From Bacillota bacterium (GTDB lineage Bacteria > Bacillota > Negativicutes > Sporomusales > Sporomusaceae): a stretch of 40,185 nucleotides of DNA. Below, in pieces: positions 23,540 to 30,956 of this stretch (the first letter of the stretch is position 1; the number at the start of each line of letters is the position of its first letter). The position numbers and the translations under genes were made by a program. Below the pieces are notes generated by a model. It was not told the DNA's origin and ran no database searches. It saw only the letters and a program-made list of their open reading frames with translations. Location: NCBI GenBank assembly GCA_017889675.1, contig JAGGAA010000004.1, positions 1 to 40,185 on the forward strand. Reading direction: 5' to 3'.

Positions 23540-25099
23540 TTGAAAAGGCAAAGTGAAGGTTTATCGGCTTGGCAATTAACCATGATGGCGCTAGGCACGG
23601 TAATCGGAGGCTCCTTTTTTTTAGGGTCGGCTGTTGCTATTCGAGCTGCGGGACCGGCAATCATACTGTCCTTTGTAATGGGCGGTGCTCTCGTATATGC
23701 CATTCTGTATGCTTTATCGGAAATGACGGTAGCTGACCCAGCGCCAGGTTCTTTTCGGACATTTTCCGAAAAGGCGTATGGCCCTGCTGTTGGGTTTATT
23801 GTAGGGTGGGTATACTGGACAGGGATGGTACTGGCGATGTCCAGTGAGGCAATAGCTGTATCATCGTTGCTTCAAGCATGGTTGCAGGGAGTTTCTATTC
23901 CCGTACTTGGCGCAGCTGTTATTATTGTTGTTACCATTCTTAATCTGTTTGGAGCCGACCGGTTAAGTAAGTTGGAAGGGGGCCTTGCGGCGATAAAACT
24001 ACTGGCCATTATCGGCTTTGTAGTTTTGAGTGTAGCCATTGTTAGCGGGTTAATGCCAGGGACTGCGCAAGGCAAAGCAGGAGGCTTGGTGACAGAACCG
24101 ATATTCCCGACAGGGCTTGGCGGCATTGCAGGGAGTATGTTGATTGTTATGTTTTCCTATGCAGGCTTTGAGATTATTGGACTAGCTGCATCGGAAACTG
24201 CCAGGCCGGATAAAACAGTGCCGCAAGCAATTACCTATACTGTTTTTGGTTTAGTCGGTTTATATGTAACTGCTATCACGGCTTTATTGCTGCTTGTCCC
24301 AACTACGGCATTGACACCAGACCAAAGTCCCTTGGTAACCGCACTAACAGCCTGGAACTTAGGGTGGGCCAGTAATGCAATTAACATTGTGCTGGTGACG
24401 GCCATTCTATCAACCATGCTGGCTGCCATGTTTGGGTTAGGGCGAATGCTGCGGTCACTGGCTGATGAAGGTCATGCGCCGTCCTGGGTGAGAGATAAAG
24501 GCGATATCCCCTATCGCGGTATTGTTTTTTCGGGTGCAGCCATGCTTGGCGGGCTTGGTCTCGGGTTGTTGCTGCCAGCACAGGTATATCTCTTCTTAGT
24601 TAGTTCGGGTGGGTTTGCCTTGCTTTTTTCCTACTTGGTTATTTTGGCAACACACTATAAATTGAGGAAGCAGCAGGGATGTCCGCCTCAGGGAAAATGT
24701 CAGCTTCCCGGGTTTCCTGTTACCTCCTGGGTGGCCTTGCTAAGTATTGTGGGTATCATTGCCAGCATGCCGTTAATTCCCGGGCAAGGGGCGGGGCTAT
24801 TCGCTGGGGTGGGGTTTGTCGCTTTGTTTTCGCTGATGTATGTGGTTAATAAGAAGTTTGGAAAGAGACTAGCGCAGGTAGACGTAAGAAGCGCAGAGAG
24901 TTGGGCTAGCCAGGGGCTGCGCACTGCGGAGATGCAGTTTGAAACCGCGGAAGAGTTCTCTGTTGAAAGTAAATTACCCCAAGAGCAAGAACGGAATAGC
25001 AGCAGTAACAAGGATAAATATTGCCTAGATACTGGCAATAAAATAGATAACAAAAAAGTGGTTGAGTCTGATAGTAATAAGGGCAGCAGACATAAGTAG
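23540..25099 (+). CDS. APC-superfamily amino-acid permease
   Basis: A 12-span transporter. The start (SAWQLTMMALGTVIGGSFFLGSAVAIRAAGPAI) is the classic APC first helix with its GxxIGxGxF-like break, and MFSYAGFEIIGLAASETARPDKTVPQAI is the helix 6 region with the conserved glutamate-containing loop. Length without the tail is about 450 residues. The last 70 or so residues are hydrophilic and rich in Ser, Asn, Lys and Glu (SSSNKDK, SDSNKGSRHK), an unusual soluble tail. TTG is the start because GGGAGG lies just before it. The substrate is probably an amino acid or amine. A strong terminator follows. Confidence 0.9.
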   Translation: MKRQSEGLSAWQLTMMALGTVIGGSFFLGSAVAIRAAGPAIILSFVMGGALVYAILYALSEMTVADPAPGSFRTFSEKAYGPAVGFIVGWVYWTGMVLAMSSEAIAVSSLLQAWLQGVSIPVLGAAVIIVVTILNLFGADRLSKLEGGLAAIKLLAIIGFVVLSVAIVSGLMPGTAQGKAGGLVTEPIFPTGLGGIAGSMLIVMFSYAGFEIIGLAASETARPDKTVPQAITYTVFGLVGLYVTAITALLLLVPTTALTPDQSPLVTALTAWNLGWASNAINIVLVTAILSTMLAAMFGLGRMLRSLADEGHAPSWVRDKGDIPYRGIVFSGAAMLGGLGLGLLLPAQVYLFLVSSGGFALLFSYLVILATHYKLRKQQGCPPQGKCQLPGFPVTSWVALLSIVGIIASMPLIPGQGAGLFAGVGFVALFSLMYVVNKKFGKRLAQVDVRSAESWASQGLRTAEMQFETAEEFSVESKLPQEQERNSSSNKDKYCLDTGNKIDNKKVVESDSNKGSRHK

Positions 25100-25140
25100 C
25101 GTGCTGATTTAATAAGGTTGGCGAAGGTATTATCGAGTAA

Positions 25141-25187
25141 AAAAGAAGGAATGTTCCTATCAAAGGAGCCATTCCTTCTTTTATAGT
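25141..25187 (+). terminator. Terminator after the APC permease
   Basis: AAAAGAAGGAATG (25141-25153) pairs perfectly with CATTCCTTCTTTT (25170-25182), giving a 13-bp stem with A-run and T-run. Confidence 0.9.
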
Positions 25188-25276
25188 TTAATGTTATACT
25201 CAAAATATCAGTACAAAGAGAGTCGGCATTTGAAGCAATGAAGTAGATATGTTTTTTTATAAGGCAGGTGGGGTTT

Positions 25277-25774
25277 ATGATACAGTCGTGGAAAAGTTTC
25301 ATAGCAGGCGCTCTTGCTATGTTGATAGTGATAGCAGCCGCCTATATGCTATTCTTAGGAATGGAAAAGCGTGCTACTATTCCTGAAAATAGCGTAGCAG
25401 ATACCGAGGACTTCGCTAATAAAGTTACGATTATACCGCTGCCATCGTTGCGGATTATTCGGGGAACAGAGGTAGCTTTTGAAGGGAAAAAAGAATTACG
25501 GCAGGCTATTGGCGGACAAGCTGCTCAAGATATATCAATTGTTAATTTCCAAGCGACTGGCGAACATGCCGATAAATCAGTAATTACGATTATATGGGAA
25601 AATGGTGAGGTTGAAAAAGTATATCCTGGTACAAAAAATAAAAAGTTCTCACCGGAGAAACGGGCTGTAGAAATTTTGGTAACAGGATACAGCATGCACG
25701 AACGCCCCATTTTTAGGGATTCTAGCCGTAAAGGCACGCTGACCTGGGAGATTCGGTATGAACAGGTTAACTAA
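25277..25774 (+). CDS. Small membrane-anchored protein of unknown function
   Basis: I do not recognise the family. A single hydrophobic segment (about residues 9-28, FIAGALAMLIVIAAAYMLFL) after a short positive start acts as a signal anchor. The remaining 130 residues are predicted to be outside and have a beta-rich look (FANKVTIIPLPSLRIIRGTEVAF, DKSVITIIWENGEVEKVYPG). ATG 25277 is chosen with AGGTGGGG just upstream; a GTG three codons earlier is possible. It is monocistronic between two strong terminators. Confidence 0.7.
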   Translation: MIQSWKSFIAGALAMLIVIAAAYMLFLGMEKRATIPENSVADTEDFANKVTIIPLPSLRIIRGTEVAFEGKKELRQAIGGQAAQDISIVNFQATGEHADKSVITIIWENGEVEKVYPGTKNKKFSPEKRAVEILVTGYSMHERPIFRDSSRKGTLTWEIRYEQVN

Positions 25775-25852
25775 AATCGGACGGTAGCCCTATAGCTGAC
25801 TGGGCGGTGATAATGGCAGTGGACATAAGTAGTTGGTCTATTTACTAATAAC

Positions 25853-25894
25853 AAAAAGCAACCTGTACCGATTATGCGGTACAGGTTGCTTTTT
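25853..25894. terminator. Bidirectional terminator between convergent genes
   Basis: An 18-bp perfect stem (25853-25870 with 25877-25894, core GCAACCTGTACCG) has A-run and T-run ends. It serves the + strand small protein and the - strand sigma-54 activator, which converge here. Confidence 0.93.
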
Positions 25895-25938
25895 TGTCCT
25901 AACAGTCATCGCCGCTGATTCGGCTAGCTGGCTTTTTG

Positions 25939-27321
25939 TTATTCAACAAAAAAACGTATGTTTTTGGTAATGTTTAGTTTTTTTATGCGAGCTTGCAGGT
26001 TTTGCCGGTGGATGCCAAGTGATAGGGCTGCTTGGGTAATGTTACCGTTATTTGCTGTGAGGGCATTGATAATCAGCTTGCGCTCTAACTCGTCAAGTGT
26101 TTGGGGTAACGATTGGTTTCTGGTGTTGCCAAGCGCTGTGGGTCGCATATATGCTAATGATTGTTTATGAAAATAATCGGGAAGATAGGCCGAAGTTAAG
26201 GTTGTCTCATTATCGGAAAAACTAATGGCATTTTCAAATACATGGCATAATTCACGAACATTACCAGGCCAACTATGCTTAAGAAGAATGTCTTCCAAAT
26301 CAGGTGAAAGCTGGGTTATCTGTTTGCCATAGGCTTTGTTGAATTTGCTAATGAAGTATTTGGCAAGCAGTAAAATATCTTCCTGGCGTTCGCGCAAGGG
26401 TGGGATAGTTAAATTAACAACAGCTATGCGATAATAGAAGTCTTCTCGCATCTTGTTTTCGGATAGCAGAGTGTGGCAATCAATGTTGGTAGAACTAATT
26501 ATCCGGCAGTTAACAGGTGCTTCATGGTTACTGCCAAGACGACGAAATTTTTTCTCCTCAAGAATTCGCAGCAGCTTTGCCTGCAGTACTAAATTCATAC
26601 TATTTATTTCATCTAAAAATAAGGTCCCCTTTCCCGCCTGTTCCAACAACCCTTGTGTGTTTTCGGCACCGGTAAAAGCTCCCTTGGTTGTGCCAAAAAT
26701 CATACTCTCCAGTAAGGTTTCAGGGATAGCCGCACAATTCAAAGCGACAAACGGATGGGAACGAGAAGGACTGTAATTATGGATGCTTTGGGCAAAAATT
26801 TCTTTTCCGGTACCAGTTTCGCCTGTTAGTAATATGGGGGCCAAGCTGAACGCAGCTTTTTTCGCCTTATCTATAACTGGGCCCATTTGCGGACTTTTAC
26901 CAATTAAGCATTCAAAATTATAGCTGGTGCCGTTTTGTAAGTCATTTCTGCCGTCACAGTACGATTGCAATTGCTCTTGCAGTTTGTATACTTTATTAAG
27001 TAAATTGGTCATTTCGGTAATATTTTTGTTAATTGAGCAAACGGCCACAATTTCACCGTGGCTTTCAATGGGAACTATGGTTGAGAGCATATGTACTTCA
27101 CGGTGATCTACCGTGCGATATGTATTATATTTATCAAATGACGGTTTACCTGTAAAAAATACACCACGCAGTTCCTCAAGCATATGTTTTCGCTCTGAAG
27201 GCTCAAACCGCTCTATTTTGTTATTGTAGAATAATTCTTCGCCGAACTTGTTGATTACATAGACCGAATCTTGCATGTAATTGGCAATAGTTTGTAAATA
27301 TAACGATTTATCGATATCCAT
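25939..27321 (-). CDS. Sigma-54-dependent transcriptional activator (PAS-AAA+-Fis HTH)
   Basis: This enhancer-binding protein opens RpoN promoters. Residues about 1-120 form a PAS-like sensor (YLQTIANYMQDSVYVINKFGEELFYNN, IVAVCSINKNITEM). The AAA+ domain begins at about 138 (LIGKSPQMGPVIDKAKKAA), with Walker A GETGTGKE (167-174), the sigma-54-contacting loop GAFTGA (214-219) and GTLFLDEINSMNL as Walker B. The C-terminus is a Fis-type helix-turn-helix (LIINALTANNGNITQAALSLGIHRQNLQARIKKL). ATG is preceded by AGGTGGTG. It is divergent from the lyase gene, whose upstream region has a textbook -24/-12 promoter, so it almost certainly activates that gene. The PAS domain may sense the substrate, which is inference. 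Confidence 0.95.
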   Translation of the reverse strand: MDIDKSLYLQTIANYMQDSVYVINKFGEELFYNNKIERFEPSERKHMLEELRGVFFTGKPSFDKYNTYRTVDHREVHMLSTIVPIESHGEIVAVCSINKNITEMTNLLNKVYKLQEQLQSYCDGRNDLQNGTSYNFECLIGKSPQMGPVIDKAKKAAFSLAPILLTGETGTGKEIFAQSIHNYSPSRSHPFVALNCAAIPETLLESMIFGTTKGAFTGAENTQGLLEQAGKGTLFLDEINSMNLVLQAKLLRILEEKKFRRLGSNHEAPVNCRIISSTNIDCHTLLSENKMREDFYYRIAVVNLTIPPLRERQEDILLLAKYFISKFNKAYGKQITQLSPDLEDILLKHSWPGNVRELCHVFENAISFSDNETTLTSAYLPDYFHKQSLAYMRPTALGNTRNQSLPQTLDELERKLIINALTANNGNITQAALSLGIHRQNLQARIKKLNITKNIRFFVE

Positions 27322-27438
27322 GTTTCCAATTCACCACCTGATAATAATAATAATAGTTTAGTCAATATTAGCCTGGATGTAAAGCAATATGCAATAAAAT
27401 AATGCGCAAGATTTTATTGCGGTTGTTGCTTGTGCTGC

Positions 27439-27459
27439 ACTACGATAGAAATACGTAGT
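27439..27459. promoter_or_regulatory. Candidate activator-binding site upstream of the sigma-54 promoter
   Basis: ACTACG-N9-CGTAGT is a perfect 6-bp inverted repeat centred about 80 bases before the -24 element. That position is usual for enhancer binding by sigma-54 activators. The adjacent regulator gene has a Fis-type helix-turn-helix that could bind it. Confidence 0.45.
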
Positions 27460-27523
27460 ACGATTTGAATACAATGAGGTTGAAAGTAAGGGACAAAAAT
27501 TATTTAGCAAGAATAAGCTCACT

Positions 27524-27539
27524 TGGCACGAATTTTGCA
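27524..27539 (+). promoter_or_regulatory. Sigma-54 (-24/-12) promoter of the lyase gene
   Basis: TGGCAC-gaatt-TTGCA matches the RpoN consensus TGGCAC-N5-TTGCA at every defined base. It lies 100 bases before the lyase start and faces the right way. The divergent gene encodes a sigma-54 activator, which supports it strongly. Confidence 0.92.
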
Positions 27540-27639
27540 AATATTAAGGTAGGCATAGGAATTTGAGATAATTATGAAAACTTGATGCTATTGACTAGTA
27601 ATAATGCCACAACGGCAGCGATAGAGAGGGGCGGATATT

Positions 27640-29157
27640 TTGAATAAGGATACAGTGGTGTTAACAGGCAATAATCTTACTATTGATGAAGTGGCGCAAG
27701 TCGCCATTAATGGCGTACAGGTGGTGATTGCTCCAGCGGCACAACGGAAAATGGAAGAATCTAGAGAGTTTGTTTACAAACTTGCTAACAGTAACGTTCC
27801 GGTTTATGGGTTTAACACCGGGGTTGGTGCCAATAAGGATAGAAAGATTGAGGCCGATTACTATAATCAGTTCAATATCAATATGATTAGGTCTCACTGC
27901 GTAGCCTTAGGTCCTGAAGCGTCGCAGGCAGAAGTGCGCGCCATGATTGTAATAAGACTCAATACGTTGTTATTAGGCTATACAGGTATGAGTCCGGTGA
28001 TCGCTTATATGTATTGTGATCTTCTTAATAATGATATTACACCGGTTGTGCCGGAACGCGGCTCAATCGGGGAAGCAGATATTGCTTGTTTGTCACATAT
28101 TGCTTTGACTATGATTGGTGAGGGCGAGGCCTACTATCATGGCGAGAAGATGCCAGCTAAAGATGCTTTAGCAAAAGCTGGCCTTGAACCAATTCTTTTA
28201 GGCCCGAAAGATGGACTGGCACTTGTAAGTTCTAATGCTTTGGCGGCAGGTCAGGGTGCCTTGGTTTTATATGAACTAAAAAAACTAATTACGCTGGCAG
28301 ACGTAATTTACAGTTTCAGCCTGGAAGCTTTTAAGGGTAATGTCAGCCCGCTTAATGAGGAAATCAACCGGGTGCGCCGCTTCAAAGGGCAAAACGAAAG
28401 CGCGGCCAATGTAAGAAACCTTCTCAAAGGCAGCTATCTTTGGGTGCCAAACATTGCGACTGCCCTGCAAGATCCACTTTGTTTCCGCTGTGCCTGCCAT
28501 ATTCATGGTGCTGTTCGCGATTCGCTCTATTATCTCGAAGAACTTATGGATATTCAGATGAATTCTTCAGATGACAACCCTTGCGTGCTAATGAACCAAA
28601 ATGCAATCATGTCCTGTGGTAATTTTGAAGTTGTTAACTGGGCAGTAGCTTTTGAAATGGTTGGCATAGCGCTCAGCCATCTTTCACGGGCCGCTTGCTT
28701 CCGAACTATCAAGTTAAGCACTGGGCACTTTACTGGCCTACCACGGTTTTTGACGCCTGACCCGGAACATGTAATTGCTTTTGGTACAATTCAAAAACCG
28801 GTTACTGCGCTTGATGCGGAGATTAGGCATTTGGCTAATCCGGTAAGTATGGACTTTTATGCTGTTGCTGGCGATATTGAAGACCATTGCAGTAATACTC
28901 CCTATGTGGTGCAAAAGACCCGGAAGATTGTTGATAACCTCTATTACATTCTTGGCATAGAAGCCATTCATGCTGCGCAAGCCTGTGATTTGCGGCAAGA
29001 AGGAGAATTCAGATTGGGCGATGCTGGTCATGGTGTGCACCAAAAGATCCGCGAGGTCATCCCCTTTTTAGCACAAGACCGCAATCTTACCATCGATATT
29101 GCTAATGCCTATAAATTACTGAAATCCGGCGTCCTCTTAGACGTAATTAATAGTTAA
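27640..29157 (+). CDS. Ammonia-lyase superfamily enzyme lacking the MIO triad; ergothionase-like lyase
   Basis: The fold is clearly that of histidine/aromatic ammonia-lyases: VYGFNTGVG with the catalytic Tyr (residue 56), ERGSIG (139-144), LSHIALTMIGEGEAYYHG, GLALVSSNAL, SPLNEEINRVRRFKGQ, LQDPLCFRCACHIHGAVRD, NSSDDNPCV and GDIEDHCSN. The MIO cofactor should form from Ala-Ser-Gly in GSVG-ASG-DLAPLSH. Here the same place reads GSIG-EAD-IACLSH (E145-A146-D147, one residue shorter), so there is no serine to form MIO. Members without MIO can still eliminate a good leaving group. Ergothionase, which releases trimethylamine from ergothioneine, is the known case. I infer a betaine substrate from this and from the BCCT carrier downstream. 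TTG follows AGAGGGG. Confidence 0.8.
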   Translation: MNKDTVVLTGNNLTIDEVAQVAINGVQVVIAPAAQRKMEESREFVYKLANSNVPVYGFNTGVGANKDRKIEADYYNQFNINMIRSHCVALGPEASQAEVRAMIVIRLNTLLLGYTGMSPVIAYMYCDLLNNDITPVVPERGSIGEADIACLSHIALTMIGEGEAYYHGEKMPAKDALAKAGLEPILLGPKDGLALVSSNALAAGQGALVLYELKKLITLADVIYSFSLEAFKGNVSPLNEEINRVRRFKGQNESAANVRNLLKGSYLWVPNIATALQDPLCFRCACHIHGAVRDSLYYLEELMDIQMNSSDDNPCVLMNQNAIMSCGNFEVVNWAVAFEMVGIALSHLSRAACFRTIKLSTGHFTGLPRFLTPDPEHVIAFGTIQKPVTALDAEIRHLANPVSMDFYAVAGDIEDHCSNTPYVVQKTRKIVDNLYYILGIEAIHAAQACDLRQEGEFRLGDAGHGVHQKIREVIPFLAQDRNLTIDIANAYKLLKSGVLLDVINS

Positions 29158-29546
29158 TAAAGCCCGGATTGAACAATGCTGTAGGCTCCCGGAAAGATGA
29201 TGATACAGATGGGTAAAGGGACCAGTGATAATCCGGGAGTATACATCACCAGAGGGGGGAGTGTGTAATTGACTTAAAGCATAATTTTATTTGCGTTTTG
29301 GAGAGCAAATGAGGAGGTGAATATTGGACAGGAAAATAAAGAAAACACGGCTTGTGCCGAGCCTTTGGCGAAAGCGGAAGTCGATGTTGCCCTTATCCTG
29401 CTTTTAAGAAAGTTTAATACTCTCTGTTAGGGTAAAAAAATGCCGTCTACTCTGTGGCAACAGAGCAAAGCGGCAAAAAAGAAATAAAATTAATTCAATT
29501 ACATTATAGTAACAAATATTTATGCAGAATTCAAGGAGGTAAATAT
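29158..29546 (+). other. Lyase-porin intergenic region with hairpins
   Basis: This 389-base gap has an inverted repeat CTCCCGGA / TCCGGGAG (29186-29193, 29232-29239) after the lyase and a second structure TGCCG...CTCTG...CAGAG...CGGCA (29441-29475) just before the porin leader. Neither has a T-run on the + strand, so neither is a convincing terminator. The second would look like a terminator only if read on the - strand. I saw no second sigma-54 box. A candidate short reading frame in the middle is listed separately. Confidence 0.5.
29324..29407 (+). CDS. Possible leader peptide, 27 residues
   Basis: GAGGAGGTG ends 5 bases before a TTG that opens a 27-codon basic peptide (MDRKIKKTRLVPSLWRKR...). 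The ribosome site is the best in this gap. A second frame starting with GTG at 29317 and ending at 29430 gives a 37-residue peptide with a hydrophobic AEVDVALILLLRK stretch, which looks more protein-like but has a worse start. I cannot choose between them and neither matches a family I know. Confidence 0.22.
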   Translation: MDRKIKKTRLVPSLWRKRKSMLPLSCF

Positions 29547-30797
29547 ATGAAAAAGAATATAGCAGCTACGTTAGCCCTCGTATTTGGACTAAGTATTGCC
29601 GGGACAGCTTTTGCCGCTAATCCTTTCGCGGACGTTCCGGTGAAACATTGGTCGTATGACGCTGTTCAGCAGTTGGCTAACGATGGCATCATTACCGGTG
29701 GTGGCGATGGCAGTTATCAAGGTGAAAGAGCAGTTAGCCGCTATGAAATGGCTGCTGTTGTTGCTAGCGCGATAGCTCATGCTGACAAAGCCAATGCGGC
29801 TGATAAAGCCCTCATTGAAAAATTGGCTGCGGAGTATGAAGCCGAACTGGAAGGCTTAAATGTTCGCCTGACTAAGGTAGAAAAGAAGCAGGGCAATATT
29901 AAGTTCTCGGGAGAGTTCCGTGAGCGTTATGAGTGGACAAAGGTTGATCCTAGTACTGGTACCGACTCCACAGCGATGAAGACGCGTGTGCGTTTAAATA
30001 TCGCTACTCAGATGTCAGATGATGTAGCGTTTAATGCCCGGTTTCACAGTGAATCCAAAAAAACTAACGAAGCTGGCGATGCATATATAGATCTTGCCTA
30101 TTTATCAGGCAAACTTTTTGAGGGCGTGAATTTTACCGCAGGGCGTATGGTTATGTCTGTTGGTAAAGGTATTACTTGTGATACCTGGCATGATTGGGAT
30201 GGAGCGAAAATTAGTTTTGGGAATAAAGTGAAAGTTAACGTAGGTGCTGCCAAGTATCATAGTACAACAGGCTGGGATTCGCCTAACTATGCGTATGCTG
30301 ATCTAAACTATGCGTTTACTCCTAACTTTGATATGAGCTTAGCTTATTTTACAGACAGTCAAGACTATAATGAATATAAAACAAAGGCCATTGGGTTCAG
30401 TTATGCCTTTAACAAATTTGTTCTAAAAGCAGAATATGGTAAAAATGGAGCTGACAATGCGAAACAAGCAAATAATGGTTCTGAGGCCAAAGCCTGGTAT
30501 GGCAATCTGAAATACCTGGGTGCTAACGCTGCTAAAGTGCATTCCTATGGCGCTTGGATAGGCTATAGAAAAGCTGATAAAGGCTTTGACCCAGAATGGT
30601 GGAGCACTCCGGAATCTAGCGATGTAGCTGGAGGCCTTGCCGCTCTTAACGACACCAAAGGCTTTGAATATGGTGTTGAGTACACCGTATTTAAAAATGC
30701 CATTTTCGCTGTGCAATACAATGATATGAAAGACAAAAATGGTGATAGCCCAGACGGTAGACGCAATCTATTTACGAGCTTATCCTACTCCTTCTAG
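29547..30797 (+). CDS. SLH-domain outer-membrane porin, OmpM type
   Basis: Negativicutes tether the outer membrane to peptidoglycan through such porins. A signal peptide (MKKNIAATLALVFGLSIAGTAFA) comes first. An SLH domain (about 25-75: NPFADVPVKHWSYDAVQQLANDGIITGGGDG, RAVSRYEMAAVVASAI), a short coiled coil (about 85-115, LIEKLAAEYEAELEGLNVRLTKVEKKQ) and a beta-barrel follow. The barrel shows alternating aromatic strands (FSGEFRERYEW, KTRVRLNIATQM, AYADLNYAFT) and a terminal LFTSLSYSF with the C-terminal Phe usual for outer-membrane barrels. ATG 29547 is chosen for the AAGGAGG site. It lies between the lyase and the BCCT gene and may admit their substrate through the outer membrane. Confidence 0.93.
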   Translation: MKKNIAATLALVFGLSIAGTAFAANPFADVPVKHWSYDAVQQLANDGIITGGGDGSYQGERAVSRYEMAAVVASAIAHADKANAADKALIEKLAAEYEAELEGLNVRLTKVEKKQGNIKFSGEFRERYEWTKVDPSTGTDSTAMKTRVRLNIATQMSDDVAFNARFHSESKKTNEAGDAYIDLAYLSGKLFEGVNFTAGRMVMSVGKGITCDTWHDWDGAKISFGNKVKVNVGAAKYHSTTGWDSPNYAYADLNYAFTPNFDMSLAYFTDSQDYNEYKTKAIGFSYAFNKFVLKAEYGKNGADNAKQANNGSEAKAWYGNLKYLGANAAKVHSYGAWIGYRKADKGFDPEWWSTPESSDVAGGLAALNDTKGFEYGVEYTVFKNAIFAVQYNDMKDKNGDSPDGRRNLFTSLSYSF

Positions 30798-30806
30798 GTA
30801 AAAGAC

Positions 30807-30936
30807 CAAGGCAAATGCCTTGATCCATATAATATCTCTGATTTCCGAGAAGAGCACATAACATAGAGGGGGATGCAGCTAACATATTGAGAGCGATGAT
30901 TTCGATAGAAATATATATGAAGCGCACAACGTGCGC
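30807..30936 (+). other. Two short hairpins between porin and BCCT genes
   Basis: CAAGGC-AAAT-GCCTTG (30807-30822) follows the porin stop by 9 bases, without a T-run. GCGCAC-AAC-GTGCGC (30922-30936) lies 20 bases before the BCCT start. The first may be a weak terminator. The second could affect translation of the BCCT gene. Confidence 0.4.
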
Positions 30937-30956
30937 ACGAAAGGAAGGCAGAGCTT

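Noticed and set aside
27640-29157. Annotation as histidine ammonia-lyase (hutH)
   Set aside because: The Ala-Ser-Gly triad needed for the MIO cofactor is absent and no other hut gene is near.
29454-29546. 31-residue N-terminal extension of the first porin
   Set aside because: It would place a hydrophilic stretch before a clear signal peptide. ATG 29547 has an excellent ribosome site.
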